57,290 nucleotides of DNA from Candidatus Binatia bacterium (GCA_019749875.1 JAIEPK010000087.1:1-57290); one strand, 5' to 3'; shown: positions 43,275 through 52,165, counted from the stretch's first letter. Notes: generated by a model from the sequence alone, not told the origin. Program-made: numbers and translations.

Positions 43275-44174
43275 ATGACCGATGCGAAGAAGATTCAGAC
43301 CATCGTCGTGGCGACGGACTTCTCCGAGGACGCGAGGGCCGCGCTCGACTGGGCGCTCGACGTCGCGCGCGACCATGGAGCGCGCATCGTCCTGACACAC
43401 GCGGCGGCGCTGGCCGCATCTGCCGCGCCGGATGTCGTTCCGGTCGACGACCGCTGGTATCGCGCGCTCGAGGAGAGCGCGCGCGACGAGCTGGAGGCTT
43501 GGGCCCGGTCGGTGCGATCGCGGAACGTCGCGGTCGAGACGCTCCTCACGTACGAGCCGGCTGCGGCGAGCATCGTCGAGGTGGCCGAGCGTCATCATGC
43601 CGACCTGCTGGTCGTCGGCACGCGCGGCTCGACCGGCTTGACGCGGCTGTTTCTCGGCAGCGTCGCCAGTCGCATCGTGCGGCGCGCGAAGTGCCCCGTG
43701 GTGACGACTCATTCGCCGTCGGCGCGCCATTGGCCGGTGCGGACGCTGCTCGTGCCGACGGACCTGTCCGCGGCCTCGGCGTGTGCAGCCGCAGCGGCGG
43801 CGGACCTCATGGCGCACGGGGCCGATCGGAGGGTCGTCGTCCTGCACGCCTACCGCCTGCCGATCGGGTTCTCCGCCAAGCCTGCCCTGACGCTGCGGCG
43901 TGAGATGGAGGAGTACGTTGCCGAGACGCGCGCGAAGCTCGACGTGTTCGCGGAGCGGTTCCGGAAGATCGGTGTCGCCGTGGAGATCGTGGTCGAGGAA
44001 GGAGTTCCGTGGCAGCGAATCTCTCATCACGCAGAGCGGCGGAACGTCGATCTCATCGCCATGGGCACGCACGGCCGTTCGGGGGTCGATCGACTTCTTC
44101 TCGGGAGCACCGTCGAGCGCGTGCTCCCGGTGGCGTCCTGTCCGCTGCTGACGAGAGCTCCGGACGACGTGTAA
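43275..44174 (+). CDS. Universal stress protein, tandem UspA domains
   Basis: 299 residues with two UspA domains (about 6-150 and 158-297). Each begins with a VVATDFS/LVPTDLS strand-loop and carries the ATP-binding G-x2-G-x9-G(S/T) motif: GTRGSTGLTRLFLGS and GTHGRSGVDRLLLGS. Both sites therefore look nucleotide-binding. The start ATG 43275 has AGAGG six bases upstream; ATG 43272 is equally in frame. It lies next to cation-pump and chromate genes, consistent with a general stress role. Confidence 0.93.
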   Translation: MTDAKKIQTIVVATDFSEDARAALDWALDVARDHGARIVLTHAAALAASAAPDVVPVDDRWYRALEESARDELEAWARSVRSRNVAVETLLTYEPAAASIVEVAERHHADLLVVGTRGSTGLTRLFLGSVASRIVRRAKCPVVTTHSPSARHWPVRTLLVPTDLSAASACAAAAAADLMAHGADRRVVVLHAYRLPIGFSAKPALTLRREMEEYVAETRAKLDVFAERFRKIGVAVEIVVEEGVPWQRISHHAERRNVDLIAMGTHGRSGVDRLLLGSTVERVLPVASCPLLTRAPDDV

Positions 44175-44211
44175 CAGGTGTTGCGACCCTGATGCGTTCG
44201 TTCTATCCACG

Positions 44212-45204
44212 GTGGCGATGGCCGCGGAGATCCCATCGAATCCGTGGATCGTCCTGATCCATCAGCTGCCGCCGAAGCCGCCGTATCTGCGCGTCAAGGT
44301 GTGGCGGCGCCTCCAGGCGGTCGGCTCGGTGCCGATCAAGAACTCGGTCTACGTGCTGCCGAACACCGAGTCGGCCCGCGAGGACTTCGAGTGGATCCTG
44401 CGCGAGATCCAGCAGGAAGGCGGAGAGGCCTCGCTGTGCGAGGCCCGGCTCGTCGACGGGCTCAGCGACGACGAGGTGCGCCGCTCGTTCCTCGCGGCCC
44501 GGGAGAACGACTACCGCGAGCTCGGTGTCGAGGTTCGCGCCTTCGCGCGCGACACCCTGCCGCGACGCGGCGCCGTCATCTCGCCCGAGCGCCGCAAGCA
44601 GATCGAGGGCGGCGTCGGCCGCTTCCGCAAGCGGCTCGCTGAGATCGGTGCGATCGACTTCTTCGCGGCCCCCGGACGGGAGGCCGTCGAAGGCTTGCTC
44701 GACGACCTGGAGAAGCGGCTCGCGCCGGATCGAGGCTCGAGCACCCCGGCGAAGCCGGAGCGCCGTCTCGAGGACGTGCAGGGGGGCGTCTGGGTGACGC
44801 GCAGCGGTGTGCACGTCGACCGCATGGCCTGCGCCTGGCTGATCCGACGCTTCATCGACCCGCAGGCGCAGTTCAAGTTCGTGCCGAGTCGCGGCTACCA
44901 GCCGGCGGCCGCGGAGCTCCGTTTCGACATGTTCGACGCCGAGTTCACGCACCGTGGCGAGCTCTGCACCTTCGAGGTGCTGCTGCACGACTTCGGTGTG
45001 CGTGACGCGGCGCTCGCCGCGATCGCCGAGGTCGTGCACGACATCGACCTGAAGGAGGAGACGTTCCGCCGCCCGGAGACGCCGGGGATCGAGCACCTCG
45101 TCGCCGGCATCGCATGGAGCAATGCCGACGACGGCGATCGCATCGCGCAGGCGACGGCCGTCCTCGATGCCCTCTACGCGTACTTCAAGAAGAGGAGGTC
45201 ATGA
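44212..45204 (+). CDS. chrB: Chromate resistance regulator/protein ChrB
   Basis: 330 residues. The N-terminal ChrB_N domain (WIVLIHQLPPKPPYLRVKVWRRLQAVGSVPIKNSVYVLP, here read in pieces) is followed by a helical linker (about 130-185). The C-terminal ChrB_C domain carries VWVTRSGVHVDRMACAWLIRRFIDP, with a conserved His/Asp/Cys set, and FRRPETPGIEHLVAGI. ChrB is the chromate-responsive regulator or accessory of chrBA operons. GTG 44212 and ATG 44218 are both possible starts. The stop overlaps the chrA start (ATGA). Confidence 0.92.
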   Translation: MAMAAEIPSNPWIVLIHQLPPKPPYLRVKVWRRLQAVGSVPIKNSVYVLPNTESAREDFEWILREIQQEGGEASLCEARLVDGLSDDEVRRSFLAARENDYRELGVEVRAFARDTLPRRGAVISPERRKQIEGGVGRFRKRLAEIGAIDFFAAPGREAVEGLLDDLEKRLAPDRGSSTPAKPERRLEDVQGGVWVTRSGVHVDRMACAWLIRRFIDPQAQFKFVPSRGYQPAAAELRFDMFDAEFTHRGELCTFEVLLHDFGVRDAALAAIAEVVHDIDLKEETFRRPETPGIEHLVAGIAWSNADDGDRIAQATAVLDALYAYFKKRRS

Positions 45205-46400
45205 CGGCTTCACCCGACGACGTTGCGACCGCCACACCCGAAGCGGCGGTCGCGGTTCCCATCTACTCCCTGGCCGATCTCGTGCGCTACTTCCTGCTGC
45301 TCGGGACCTTCGGCTTCGGCGGCCCCGTGGCACTGGTCGGCTACATGCAGCGGGATCTGGTCGAGCGACGGCGCTGGTTCTCGAAGGCGGAGTTCCTCGA
45401 GGGGCTCGCGATGGCGCAGCTCGCCCCGGGACCGCTCGCAGCCCAGCTGGCGATCTATCTCGGCTGGCTGAAGCGCGGTACGTTTGGAGCGACCCTCGTC
45501 GCGGCGGCGTTCATCCTGCCGTCGTTCGTGATGGTGCTGGTGCTGTCCGCGGTCTACCTGCGCTACGGCGGGCTCGCGTGGATGCAGGGCGCGTTCTACG
45601 GCGTCGGTGCCGCCGTCATCGCGATCATTGGTCGAAGCGCGTGGAAGCTCACGCGAACGTCGCTCGGCAAGGACGTGCTCGCGTGGACGATCTTCGTCGT
45701 GAGCGGGCTCATCACGGCGTGGACCGAGTCGGAGATCGTGTGGGTGTTCCTGCTCGCCGGCGTCGTGGCGATGGTCTGGCGCGGTGTCGGCCCCGCGGCG
45801 GGATCGGCGACCGCACTGCTGCCGTGGGCGTGGCTGTCGAGCGGACTGAACGGTCAGGCGCCCGACGGTCTGCTGTGGAAGATCGGCCTCTACTTCGCCG
45901 AGGCGGGCGCGTTCGTCTTCGGCAGCGGGCTCGCGATCGTGCCCTTCCTGCACGGCGGCGTGGTCAACGACTTCCAGTGGTTGACCGAGCGGCAGTTCCT
46001 CGATGCGGTCGCGGTCGCGATGATCACGCCCGGGCCGGTCGTGATCACGGTCGCGTTCATCGGCTACCTCGTCGCGGGTCCACTCGGTGCGGTCGCGGCG
46101 GCGATCGGTGTGTTCCTGCCCTGCTACCTGTTCGTGATCATCCCGGCGACGTACTTCCGGCGCTCCGTCAATCACCCGCAGGTTCGCGCGTTCGTCGACG
46201 GCGTGACGGCGGCCGCGACGGGAGCCATCGCGGGTGCCGCGTTCGTTCTCGGCAAGCGCGCGATCATCGACGTGCCGACCGCACTGATCGGCATCGTGAC
46301 CTGCCTCGTGCTGATCTACGTGAGGTCGATTCCCGAGCCGCTGGTGATCGTCGCGGCGGGGCTGATCGGGCTGCTGCTCACGGCGCTCGGCGTGGCTTGA
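45201..46400 (+). CDS. chrA: Chromate ion transporter ChrA (CHR family)
   Basis: 399 residues of the long, two-repeat CHR type. Repeat 1 has FGGPVALVGYMQRDLVERRRW, then FLEGLAMAQLAPGPLAAQLA; repeat 2 has FGSGLAIVPFLHGGVVN, then FLDAVAVAMITPGPVVITVAF. The FGGP/FGSG and PGP motifs are the family fingerprints, and ten or so TM helices are evident. It exports chromate driven by the membrane potential. AGGAGG lies just before ATG 45201, and the gene overlaps chrB. A DUF1259 gene follows 36 nt later. Confidence 0.95.
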   Translation: MTASPDDVATATPEAAVAVPIYSLADLVRYFLLLGTFGFGGPVALVGYMQRDLVERRRWFSKAEFLEGLAMAQLAPGPLAAQLAIYLGWLKRGTFGATLVAAAFILPSFVMVLVLSAVYLRYGGLAWMQGAFYGVGAAVIAIIGRSAWKLTRTSLGKDVLAWTIFVVSGLITAWTESEIVWVFLLAGVVAMVWRGVGPAAGSATALLPWAWLSSGLNGQAPDGLLWKIGLYFAEAGAFVFGSGLAIVPFLHGGVVNDFQWLTERQFLDAVAVAMITPGPVVITVAFIGYLVAGPLGAVAAAIGVFLPCYLFVIIPATYFRRSVNHPQVRAFVDGVTAAATGAIAGAAFVLGKRAIIDVPTALIGIVTCLVLIYVRSIPEPLVIVAAGLIGLLLTALGVA

Positions 46401-46436
46401 GCGGCCCGCGCCGAACGACCGGCAACGGAGGACATC

Positions 46437-47336
46437 ATGACGAGAACGGTTCTGGTCGTCGCAGTGTTGCTCGTGGTCGCGATCGTTCGGTCGGCGGCGG
46501 CGACCGAGCCCGATGGCGACGCGATCGCGCGGATCACGGGTCGCAAGCCGGAGGTGACCGGCGGCGTGACGAAGATCAGCGTGCCGCGCGCCGACCTCGC
46601 CGTGCGCGTGGACGGGATCGCGCTGGCTCCGTTCCAGGGGCTCACGAGCTGGGCTGCATTCGAGGCGGCAGGGTCGGAGTCGATGCTGATGGGAGACATC
46701 GTGCTGACCGAGGACGAGGTGAACCCGGCGCTGTCCGCGGCCCTCGAAAACGGGCTCGAGGTCACGGCGCTGCACAACCACTTCGCCTTCGACGAGCCGC
46801 GCATGATGTTCATGCACATCGGCGGGCACGGGCCGTCGGAGCGTCTCGCGACCGGCGTGAAGGCGACGCTCGACGCCGTCGAGCGGGTCTCCACGGAGCG
46901 CGCCGCGAACGGCGGCAAGCCGGTCGCGTTGAACGCCGGACGCTCGCTTCCTGCAACCAGCTCGATCGATCCGAAGGCGCTGGAGCAGATCCTGGGCGGG
47001 ACGGCGCAGGCGAAGGACGGCATGGCGAAGTTCGTCTTCGCGCGGAAGACCAGCATGCACGGCGCCGACGCGGAGGCCGCGATGGGCGTCAACACGTGGG
47101 CGGTCTTCGCCGGCAGTCCCGACGACGCCGTCGTCGATGGCGACGTAGCGATGCTCGACGGCGAGGTGCAGGCCGTTCTCAAGGCATTGCGACACGGCGG
47201 GATCAACGTCGTGGCGATGCACAACCACATGATCGGCGAGCAGCCGCAGATCGTGTTCCTGCACTTCTGGGGACGCGGCCGCGCGAGCGACCTCGCGACG
47301 ACGCTCGCGGCGGCCCGCTCGGTACAGGCTCCGTGA
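46437..47336 (+). CDS. Secreted DUF1259 protein of the chromate operon
   Basis: 299 residues with a signal peptide (MTRTVLVVAVLLVVAIVRSAAA) and two DUF1259 (LppY/LpqO-like) halves. Each ends in a His cluster: ALHNHF...MFMHIGGHG (about 103-125) and AMHNHM...IVFLHFWGRG (about 260-282). The paired H-N-H and F-x-H motifs suggest metal binding. The gene is regularly found after chrA in other bacteria, where its biochemical role is undefined. It is likely periplasmic. GGAGG lies eight bases before ATG 46437. Its stop overlaps a decayed response-regulator remnant. Confidence 0.88.
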   Translation: MTRTVLVVAVLLVVAIVRSAAATEPDGDAIARITGRKPEVTGGVTKISVPRADLAVRVDGIALAPFQGLTSWAAFEAAGSESMLMGDIVLTEDEVNPALSAALENGLEVTALHNHFAFDEPRMMFMHIGGHGPSERLATGVKATLDAVERVSTERAANGGKPVALNAGRSLPATSSIDPKALEQILGGTAQAKDGMAKFVFARKTSMHGADAEAAMGVNTWAVFAGSPDDAVVDGDVAMLDGEVQAVLKALRHGGINVVAMHNHMIGEQPQIVFLHFWGRGRASDLATTLAAARSVQAP

Positions 47337-47503
47337 TCAGAGAGAGGTCAGCCGCGGCGGCGTCGCCGTCGATCGTGGAGGACGACGACGAGACGGCACG
47401 CGATCTCGTGCGCGGTGTCCGAGGCGAGGGCTGCGAGGTCGAGATCGCAGCCACGGGCGAGGACGGCTTCTCTCGCGCAACGCAGGATCCGGCGGCGCTC
47501 TTC
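47333..47503 (+). pseudogene. Truncated response-regulator receiver domain remnant
   Basis: Starting at a GTG overlapping the DUF1259 stop, the frame reads SIVEDDDETARDLVRGVRGE, then GCEVEIAATGEDGFSRATQD. This is the first beta-alpha-beta of an OmpR-type receiver, including the acidic EDDD pocket. It stops resembling one before the phospho-acceptor Asp, and the frame then runs on as non-coding sequence. No C-terminal DNA-binding part or histidine kinase follows. It probably was a metal-responsive regulator once attached to the chromate or a copper-type operon. Confidence 0.65.
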
Positions 47504-47601
47504 GGGCGCGGGTGCGGCAGACCCTTCCGGCGCCAACGTCGAAATGACGGGACCGACGGCTCACGCGTCGACCATGGTCCGTCGCCCGACTCCCTTCCAT
47601 C

Positions 47602-47623
47602 GGACCGGAGTGGGAACCGGTCC
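47602..47623. repeat. Inverted repeat in the convergent spacer
   Basis: GGACCGG and CCGGTCC form a perfect 7-bp stem with an 8-base loop. It lies in the 47504-47802 region, which holds no gene that I can support. Confidence 0.35.
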
Positions 47624-47692
47624 ACCGCCTGGCCGCGGACTCCCGCCGTCGCCGCCTGCCACGAGCACGGCACCCACCGGCACTTGGGGGGA

Positions 47693-47724
47693 GCCGTCGG
47701 ACGCACCACGGTCGGCCCGACGGC
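47693..47724. repeat. 32-bp dispersed palindrome, copy 2
   Basis: GCCGTCGGACGCACC-ac-GGTCGGCCCGACGGC shares its last 20 bases and first 8 with copy 1 at 21840-21871; three internal changes spoil the left arm. It lies just before the end of the convergent beta-helix gene and about 360 bp after the DUF1259 gene. Confidence 0.6.
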
Positions 47725-47802
47725 CAACCGCGCTCCGCGGACGGGAGATCGTGCGCGCGGCCTCATCGTCCCGAGCCCGGCGTCACCCGTGCGGGCGTCG
47801 TG

Positions 47803-48831
47803 TCACCGCAGGGAGGCGTCGGGGCCGCCGGTGAAGCCGAGGTCGTTGCGGGTCCCATCGAGGTCCGCGAAGGACGGGTCCGGGTTGCCGGCGTCGAGTG
47901 CGCGCCGCCGTCTCGCGTCGGCGCTGGGAATGAGGTCCCGGACCAGCTTCGTCACCGGCGTTCGCCGGTGCAGCGGGCCGTCCAGCAGCGGCTGCCGGCC
48001 CACGAGCTCCGGGTTGCCGTCGACGTTGCCCAACAGCCGCGGCGCGCCGATGCGCTGCTCGGCGCCGGCCACGCGGCGGAAGTCGGTTTGGTCGGTGAGC
48101 AGCGCTGCGACGCGATTGCGCCAGAACAGGTTGTACGCGATCACCGCGCTGCCGCCGGAGCTGAAGTCGCAGATGCCGCGACCGCGGCCGCTCGAGCCGT
48201 TCTCCGCGATCACGTTGTTCATCACCAATGCCGGCGAGTCGCCGCGGAGGAGGATGCCGTTGCTGTCGCCGCGGACGATCGTGTTGTTGACGATCGCGGG
48301 CGCCGCACCGACGATCTCGATCGAATGCGGATCCCCCGGGGCGGATGCATGGTTGTACAGAACGACGTTGTTCCGGATCTCGGCGTGCGAGTCGGTGACG
48401 TAGATTCCCGAGCCGCGGAGCCGCGCGGCATTGCGATAGATCACGTTGCGCAGGATGCGCGGACTGCTGTGCGCGATGTGCAGTCCACCGCCCAGGTCGG
48501 CGAGACCACCGGTGATCGTGAGCGAATCGAGGACGCTGTCCGTGCCTTCGCCCGAGGAGAAGGTGACGACAGGCCCCCTGCCGGTTCCCTGAACGACCGA
48601 GTCGAGGCCGGCGCCGACCACCGTCACGGCCTTGCCGAGGAAGTCGATGTCCTCGGCATAGATCCCCGGAGCGACCGTGATGACGTCGCCGCTGGTCGCC
48701 GCGACGATGGCGGCCTGAATCGACTCGCCGGCATGCACCGGGATCGTGCCCGCGGTGCCCGCTACGGACGTGGTCAGCAGGACGCTCGCGACCGCAAGCG
48801 CGTTCCATCCCGCCCGAGTCCTTCTCTGCAT
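47803..48831 (-). CDS. Secreted right-handed parallel beta-helix protein
   Basis: 342 residues with a signal peptide (RAGWNALAVASVLLTTSVAGTAG). Successive short strands are typical of PbH1/DUF1565 repeats: IPVHAGESIQAAIVAATSGD, VITVAPGIYAEDIDF, LDSLTITGG, GGLHIAHSSPRILRNVI, GIYVTDSHAEIRNNVV, PAIVNNTIVRGDSNGILL and PALVMNNVIAENG. The Asn ladders and the opening 'IQAAI..A..GD.I.V.PG.Y' are diagnostic. No catalytic set of a pectate lyase is obvious, so the role may be structural or glycan-binding. ATG 48831 has GAGGAG upstream. It lies 29 nt after the HbpS-like gene, likely the same transcript. Confidence 0.85.
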   Translation of the reverse strand: MQRRTRAGWNALAVASVLLTTSVAGTAGTIPVHAGESIQAAIVAATSGDVITVAPGIYAEDIDFLGKAVTVVGAGLDSVVQGTGRGPVVTFSSGEGTDSVLDSLTITGGLADLGGGLHIAHSSPRILRNVIYRNAARLRGSGIYVTDSHAEIRNNVVLYNHASAPGDPHSIEIVGAAPAIVNNTIVRGDSNGILLRGDSPALVMNNVIAENGSSGRGRGICDFSSGGSAVIAYNLFWRNRVAALLTDQTDFRRVAGAEQRIGAPRLLGNVDGNPELVGRQPLLDGPLHRRTPVTKLVRDLIPSADARRRRALDAGNPDPSFADLDGTRNDLGFTGGPDASLR

Positions 48832-48860
48832 GGGGTGTCTCCTCGCTTCGCTCGGACGCG

Positions 48861-49340
48861 TCACTGGAGCGCTGCGGCTCCGGCCTGCGCGACGGCCTCG
48901 TCGCGCGCCTGACTCGCGGCCCCGCTGACGCCGACCGCTCCGATCACCTTGCCGTCGACGACGATCGGCACGCCGCCTTGCAACGGCGTGAAGTCGGCGA
49001 GTGCGATCATCGGCGTGCGACCACCCTTGATGATGTCCTCGAAAGCGGCGGTCGGTTTCTGAAAGAGCGCGGCCGTACGCGCCTTGCCGATCGACACGTT
49101 CGCGCTCGCCGGAAACGTCCCTTCGAGGCGCTCGAGGTAGATCAGGTTGCCGCCTTCGTCGACGACCGCGATCGAACCGCCGTCCTGGTGTGCGTTCGCT
49201 TCCGCGGCGGCTGCCGACGCGACCTTCTTGGCGCCGTCGATGGTCAGCACCGTGCGTTCGGCGGTGGACGAGTTCGCGCCGGCGCGTGTGGCGAGCAACG
49301 CGGTCAGCAGGCTCGTGGCGAGTGTCACGGTCGTTCTCAT
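48861..49340 (-). CDS. Secreted GlcG/HbpS-like (DUF336) haem-binding-type protein
   Basis: 159 residues: a signal peptide (MRTTVTLATSLLTALLATRAGA) and a GlcG/HbpS domain with the family string LTIDGAKKVASAAAAEA, then IAVVDEGGNLIYLERLEG, ARTAALFQKPTAAFE, LQGGVPIVVDGKVIGAVGVSGA and DEAVAQAGAAAL. HbpS of Streptomyces binds haem and signals redox state; many homologues have no assigned role. AAGGAG precedes ATG 49340. It is divergent from the YHS lipoprotein gene, in a block rich in haem and redox proteins. Confidence 0.9.
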   Translation of the reverse strand: MRTTVTLATSLLTALLATRAGANSSTAERTVLTIDGAKKVASAAAAEANAHQDGGSIAVVDEGGNLIYLERLEGTFPASANVSIGKARTAALFQKPTAAFEDIIKGGRTPMIALADFTPLQGGVPIVVDGKVIGAVGVSGAASQARDEAVAQAGAAALQ

Positions 49341-49718
49341 CGGATCGGGCTCCTTGGTCGCGCGCGGGCGACTTCACCTGAAGGGAGGACGTTCTGATTC
49401 GGTGTGCTGGTCGAGCGGCCGACACGACGCACGTTCGACGCCAGACGGGAAGACTCGTGCGTCCACCGGCGGGGCACGACGTTCTGCTTCGTGCGGAGGC
49501 TCGTCTCGGATGCCGGCGCTCGGCCGCGGTTTCGCAACCGGCTCGACGGCGGGCCCGACCGTGCGCGGCTTCGCGCGCTGTGGTGAAGACTGGCTTGACG
49601 CTCCTCGCCGCCGTGCTCGGCGTCGGCGAACGCGTGCCCGGGCAGCTGCGTGCCCGCACGACGGCACCGAAACCGGAGCCGGCGAGGCGCATCGAAAGCG
49701 AGCGAAAGGAGTCGCGCA
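49341..49718. other. Divergent spacer between HbpS-like and YHS genes; no gene seen
   Basis: About 380 nt with no reading frame that I can support. A TTGACG at 49595-49600 is a possible -35 box for the YHS gene, without a clear -10. Confidence 0.4.
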
Positions 49719-50225
49719 ATGAATCGATTGACAGCGGTGTCCCGCTCGGTGGTGTGCTTGCTGCTGCTCGCCGGTTGCTCGGAGGTCGCGCACCGGCCGG
49801 TCCCGAGCACCGTCGCGGGTGCGCCGATGCAGGGCAAGTTCCTGGTGAACGTCGATGCGAACGGCGTCGCGTTGCAAGGCTACGATCCGGTCGCCTTCTT
49901 CCGCGCCAACCAGCCGGTGAAGGGCGACCCGAGCCGTCCGTCTGCCTATCGCGGCGCGATCTACTGGTTCAGCTCGGCCGAGAACCAGGCGGAGTTCGAG
50001 CGCGATCCAGCCCGGTACGAGCCGCAGTTCGGCGGCTTCTGCGGCTATGCCGCCTCGATCGACACGATCTCGCCGATCGACGTCAAGTACTTCCAGATCC
50101 TCGACGGCAGGCTGGTGCTGCAGCACAACGCGAAGGCGTGGAAGCTGTGGAACGAGGACGTCGCGACCAACCTGCGCAAGGCCGACGCCAACTGGCCCGG
50201 TCTGGTCGCCGAGAACGGAATCTAG
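49719..50225 (+). CDS. YHS-domain lipoprotein
   Basis: 168 residues. A lipoprotein signal with lipobox LLAGC (Cys20) is followed by a YHS domain: VALQGYDPVAFF (about 51-62) and YRGAIYWFSSAENQAEFERD, then PARYEPQFGGFCGYA (about 78-112), with the conserved Cys/His-poor metal-type pocket. YHS proteins bind or sense metals, and secreted forms are linked to copper and haem environments. AAAGGAG lies seven bases before ATG 49719. The SMP-30 gene starts 4 nt after its stop, so the two form a unit. Confidence 0.9.
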   Translation: MNRLTAVSRSVVCLLLLAGCSEVAHRPVPSTVAGAPMQGKFLVNVDANGVALQGYDPVAFFRANQPVKGDPSRPSAYRGAIYWFSSAENQAEFERDPARYEPQFGGFCGYAASIDTISPIDVKYFQILDGRLVLQHNAKAWKLWNEDVATNLRKADANWPGLVAENGI

Positions 50226-50229
50226 GCCG

Positions 50230-51867
50230 ATGCGCCGCGGATCCAGCATCCTGTTCTCGCTGGCGGCCGTCACCGCGCTGGGCACGGTTGCGGGCGCGAG
50301 CCCGGCGAAGGTCGCGCTCGCGCCGCGCGACGTTCTGTTCGGCACGCCGGACGCCATCGTCGATCTCCGCACGAGGGACGGCGTTTCCCTGGTCGGCGGG
50401 ACCTGGCGCTGGCACGAGGCGACCGTCGTGCCAGCGGACTTCCGTGGGCCCGGGAACGACCTGAAGCCGTCCGGGGCGCCCGTCGAGGCGCTCGACGTCG
50501 CACCGCACGCCGGTCGTTCCGAGGACGACGGGCCGGGCTGGCAGCCGGTTGCCGCGGACGACCTCGAAGCGCGCCGCAGCAGCGGGCTGCTCGCGTTCGG
50601 CTGGTACCGCATCGACGTCACGCTGCCCGAGCGCCTGGGCAGCGTCGCGACCAGCGGGGCAGCCGTGGTGTTCGAGATCGTGGTCGACGACTACTCCGAG
50701 GTCTGGGTGGACGGACGCCTTCCCGAGCTGCTCGGTCAGACCGGCGGCGGTCCGGTCGGCGGCTGGAACGCGCCCAACCGCGTCCTCTTGACGCGCGACG
50801 GACACCCCGGCCAGACCTTCCGGATCGCGGTGTTCGCGATGAACGCCCCGCTGTCCGATCCGCCGCGCAACTTCGTCTGGGTGCGCTCGGCGACGCTCGA
50901 CGTCTACGGACCGGAGCGTGCACGCGTCGCGGAGCCGTTCGCTGCGCAGATCCTGCGGCGAGCCCCCGCCCTCGACGAGGTCCTCGCCGGCGATACGCTC
51001 GTGGAGCGTGTCGCCGCAGGGTTCGTCTTCACCGAGGGCCCGGTCTGGGATCGTTCGGGCGGCTTCCTCCTGTTCAGCGCGCCGAACGAGAACGTGATCT
51101 ACCGGTGGACGCCGAGCGGGGTCGTGTACGTGCATCGCGCGAAGAGCGGATACACCGGGATCGACATCGGTGCGTACACGCAACCGGGCTCGAACGGTCT
51201 GACGTACGACCGCGAGGGTCGTCTCACGATCGCCGAGATGGGCAACCGGCGCATCACGCGGATCGAGCCGAACGGCGTGCTGACGGTCCTCGCCGACCGC
51301 TATCAGGGCAAGCGCTTCAACTCGCCGAACGACCTCGTCTATCGTTCCGACGGCGCCATCTACTTCACCGATCCGAATTTTGGCCTGCCGCGGCTCGGCG
51401 ACGACCCGAAGAAGGAGCTCCCGTTCGCGGGCGTGTTCCGCGCGAAGGACGGTGAGGTGCGGCTGCTCACCAGCGAGCTCAGCGGACCGAACGGCATCGC
51501 CTTCTCGCCGGACGAGAGATTCCTCTACGTCGGCAACTGGGATCCGGCGCGCAAGGTCGTCATGCGCTATCCGGTGGACGGCGACGGCAGCCTCGGCAAG
51601 GGCGAGGTGTTCCACGACATGACCGACGCGCCCGGCGACGCGGCGATCGACGGCATCAAGGTCGATCAGGCGGGGCACCTCTTCGTGACCGGGCCGGGCG
51701 GCGTCTGGATTCTGTCGGCCGAGGGGAAGCTGCTCGGCATCCTCGCCGCATCACCCGAGGAGCAGCACAACCTGGCATGGGGTGACGAGGACGGCCGGAC
51801 GCTCTACATGACGGCGCTGACCGGCGTGTACCGGATCCGGACCAGAGTCCCGGGTGTGCGCCCGTGA
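50230..51867 (+). CDS. Secreted SMP-30/gluconolactonase-like protein with N-terminal jelly-roll-like domain
   Basis: 545 residues with a signal peptide (about 1-23). Residues about 25-235 look like a galactose-binding-like beta-sandwich (LLAFGWYRIDVTLPERLG, then AVVFEIVVDDYSEVWVDGRL, RIAVFAMNAP). Residues about 255-545 form the six-bladed SMP-30 propeller: FTEGPVWDRSGGFLLFS (metal Glu), GSNGLTYDREGRLTIAEMGNR, FNSPNDLVYRSDGAIYFTDP (Asn/Asp ligands), SGPNGIAFSPDERFLYV and DGIKVDQAGHLFVTGPGG. The metal-binding Glu, Asn and Asp are all present, so a calcium-dependent lactonase activity is plausible. A ruined paralogue lies at 30365-30637. Confidence 0.9.
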   Translation: MRRGSSILFSLAAVTALGTVAGASPAKVALAPRDVLFGTPDAIVDLRTRDGVSLVGGTWRWHEATVVPADFRGPGNDLKPSGAPVEALDVAPHAGRSEDDGPGWQPVAADDLEARRSSGLLAFGWYRIDVTLPERLGSVATSGAAVVFEIVVDDYSEVWVDGRLPELLGQTGGGPVGGWNAPNRVLLTRDGHPGQTFRIAVFAMNAPLSDPPRNFVWVRSATLDVYGPERARVAEPFAAQILRRAPALDEVLAGDTLVERVAAGFVFTEGPVWDRSGGFLLFSAPNENVIYRWTPSGVVYVHRAKSGYTGIDIGAYTQPGSNGLTYDREGRLTIAEMGNRRITRIEPNGVLTVLADRYQGKRFNSPNDLVYRSDGAIYFTDPNFGLPRLGDDPKKELPFAGVFRAKDGEVRLLTSELSGPNGIAFSPDERFLYVGNWDPARKVVMRYPVDGDGSLGKGEVFHDMTDAPGDAAIDGIKVDQAGHLFVTGPGGVWILSAEGKLLGILAASPEEQHNLAWGDEDGRTLYMTALTGVYRIRTRVPGVRP

Positions 51868-52094
51868 CCCTCGATCGAACGTTCGGCGTCTGGATCACGC
51901 CGTCTCGACGGCCCGGACGGCGACGCGGATCGGCGTGCGTGTGCCGCGCAGCGGCGAGGGCACGCCCGGCGAATCGAACCAGCGCCACCGTCACGCAAGG
52001 CATGACCCGCCCGCGGGCGCGCGACCGGCGACGTCAACCGTTGTAACAGGACCGCGTGCGCGGACCCTGCGTGAAGAATCGACAGGACGAAAGA

Positions 52095-52122
52095 TTGACC
52101 GTGGCTTCGCGAACGGGCTAGT
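52095..52122 (+). promoter_or_regulatory. Possible sigma-70 promoter for the cytochrome gene
   Basis: TTGACC and GCTAGT are separated by 16 bp and end 43 bp before the ATG at 52166. The -35 is good and the -10 weak. This is the only promoter-like pair in the 51868-52165 spacer, which holds no gene. Confidence 0.3.
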
Positions 52123-52165
52123 GCCACGCGCACCGGAACCGTCCCAACCTGTTCGGAGGCCACCG

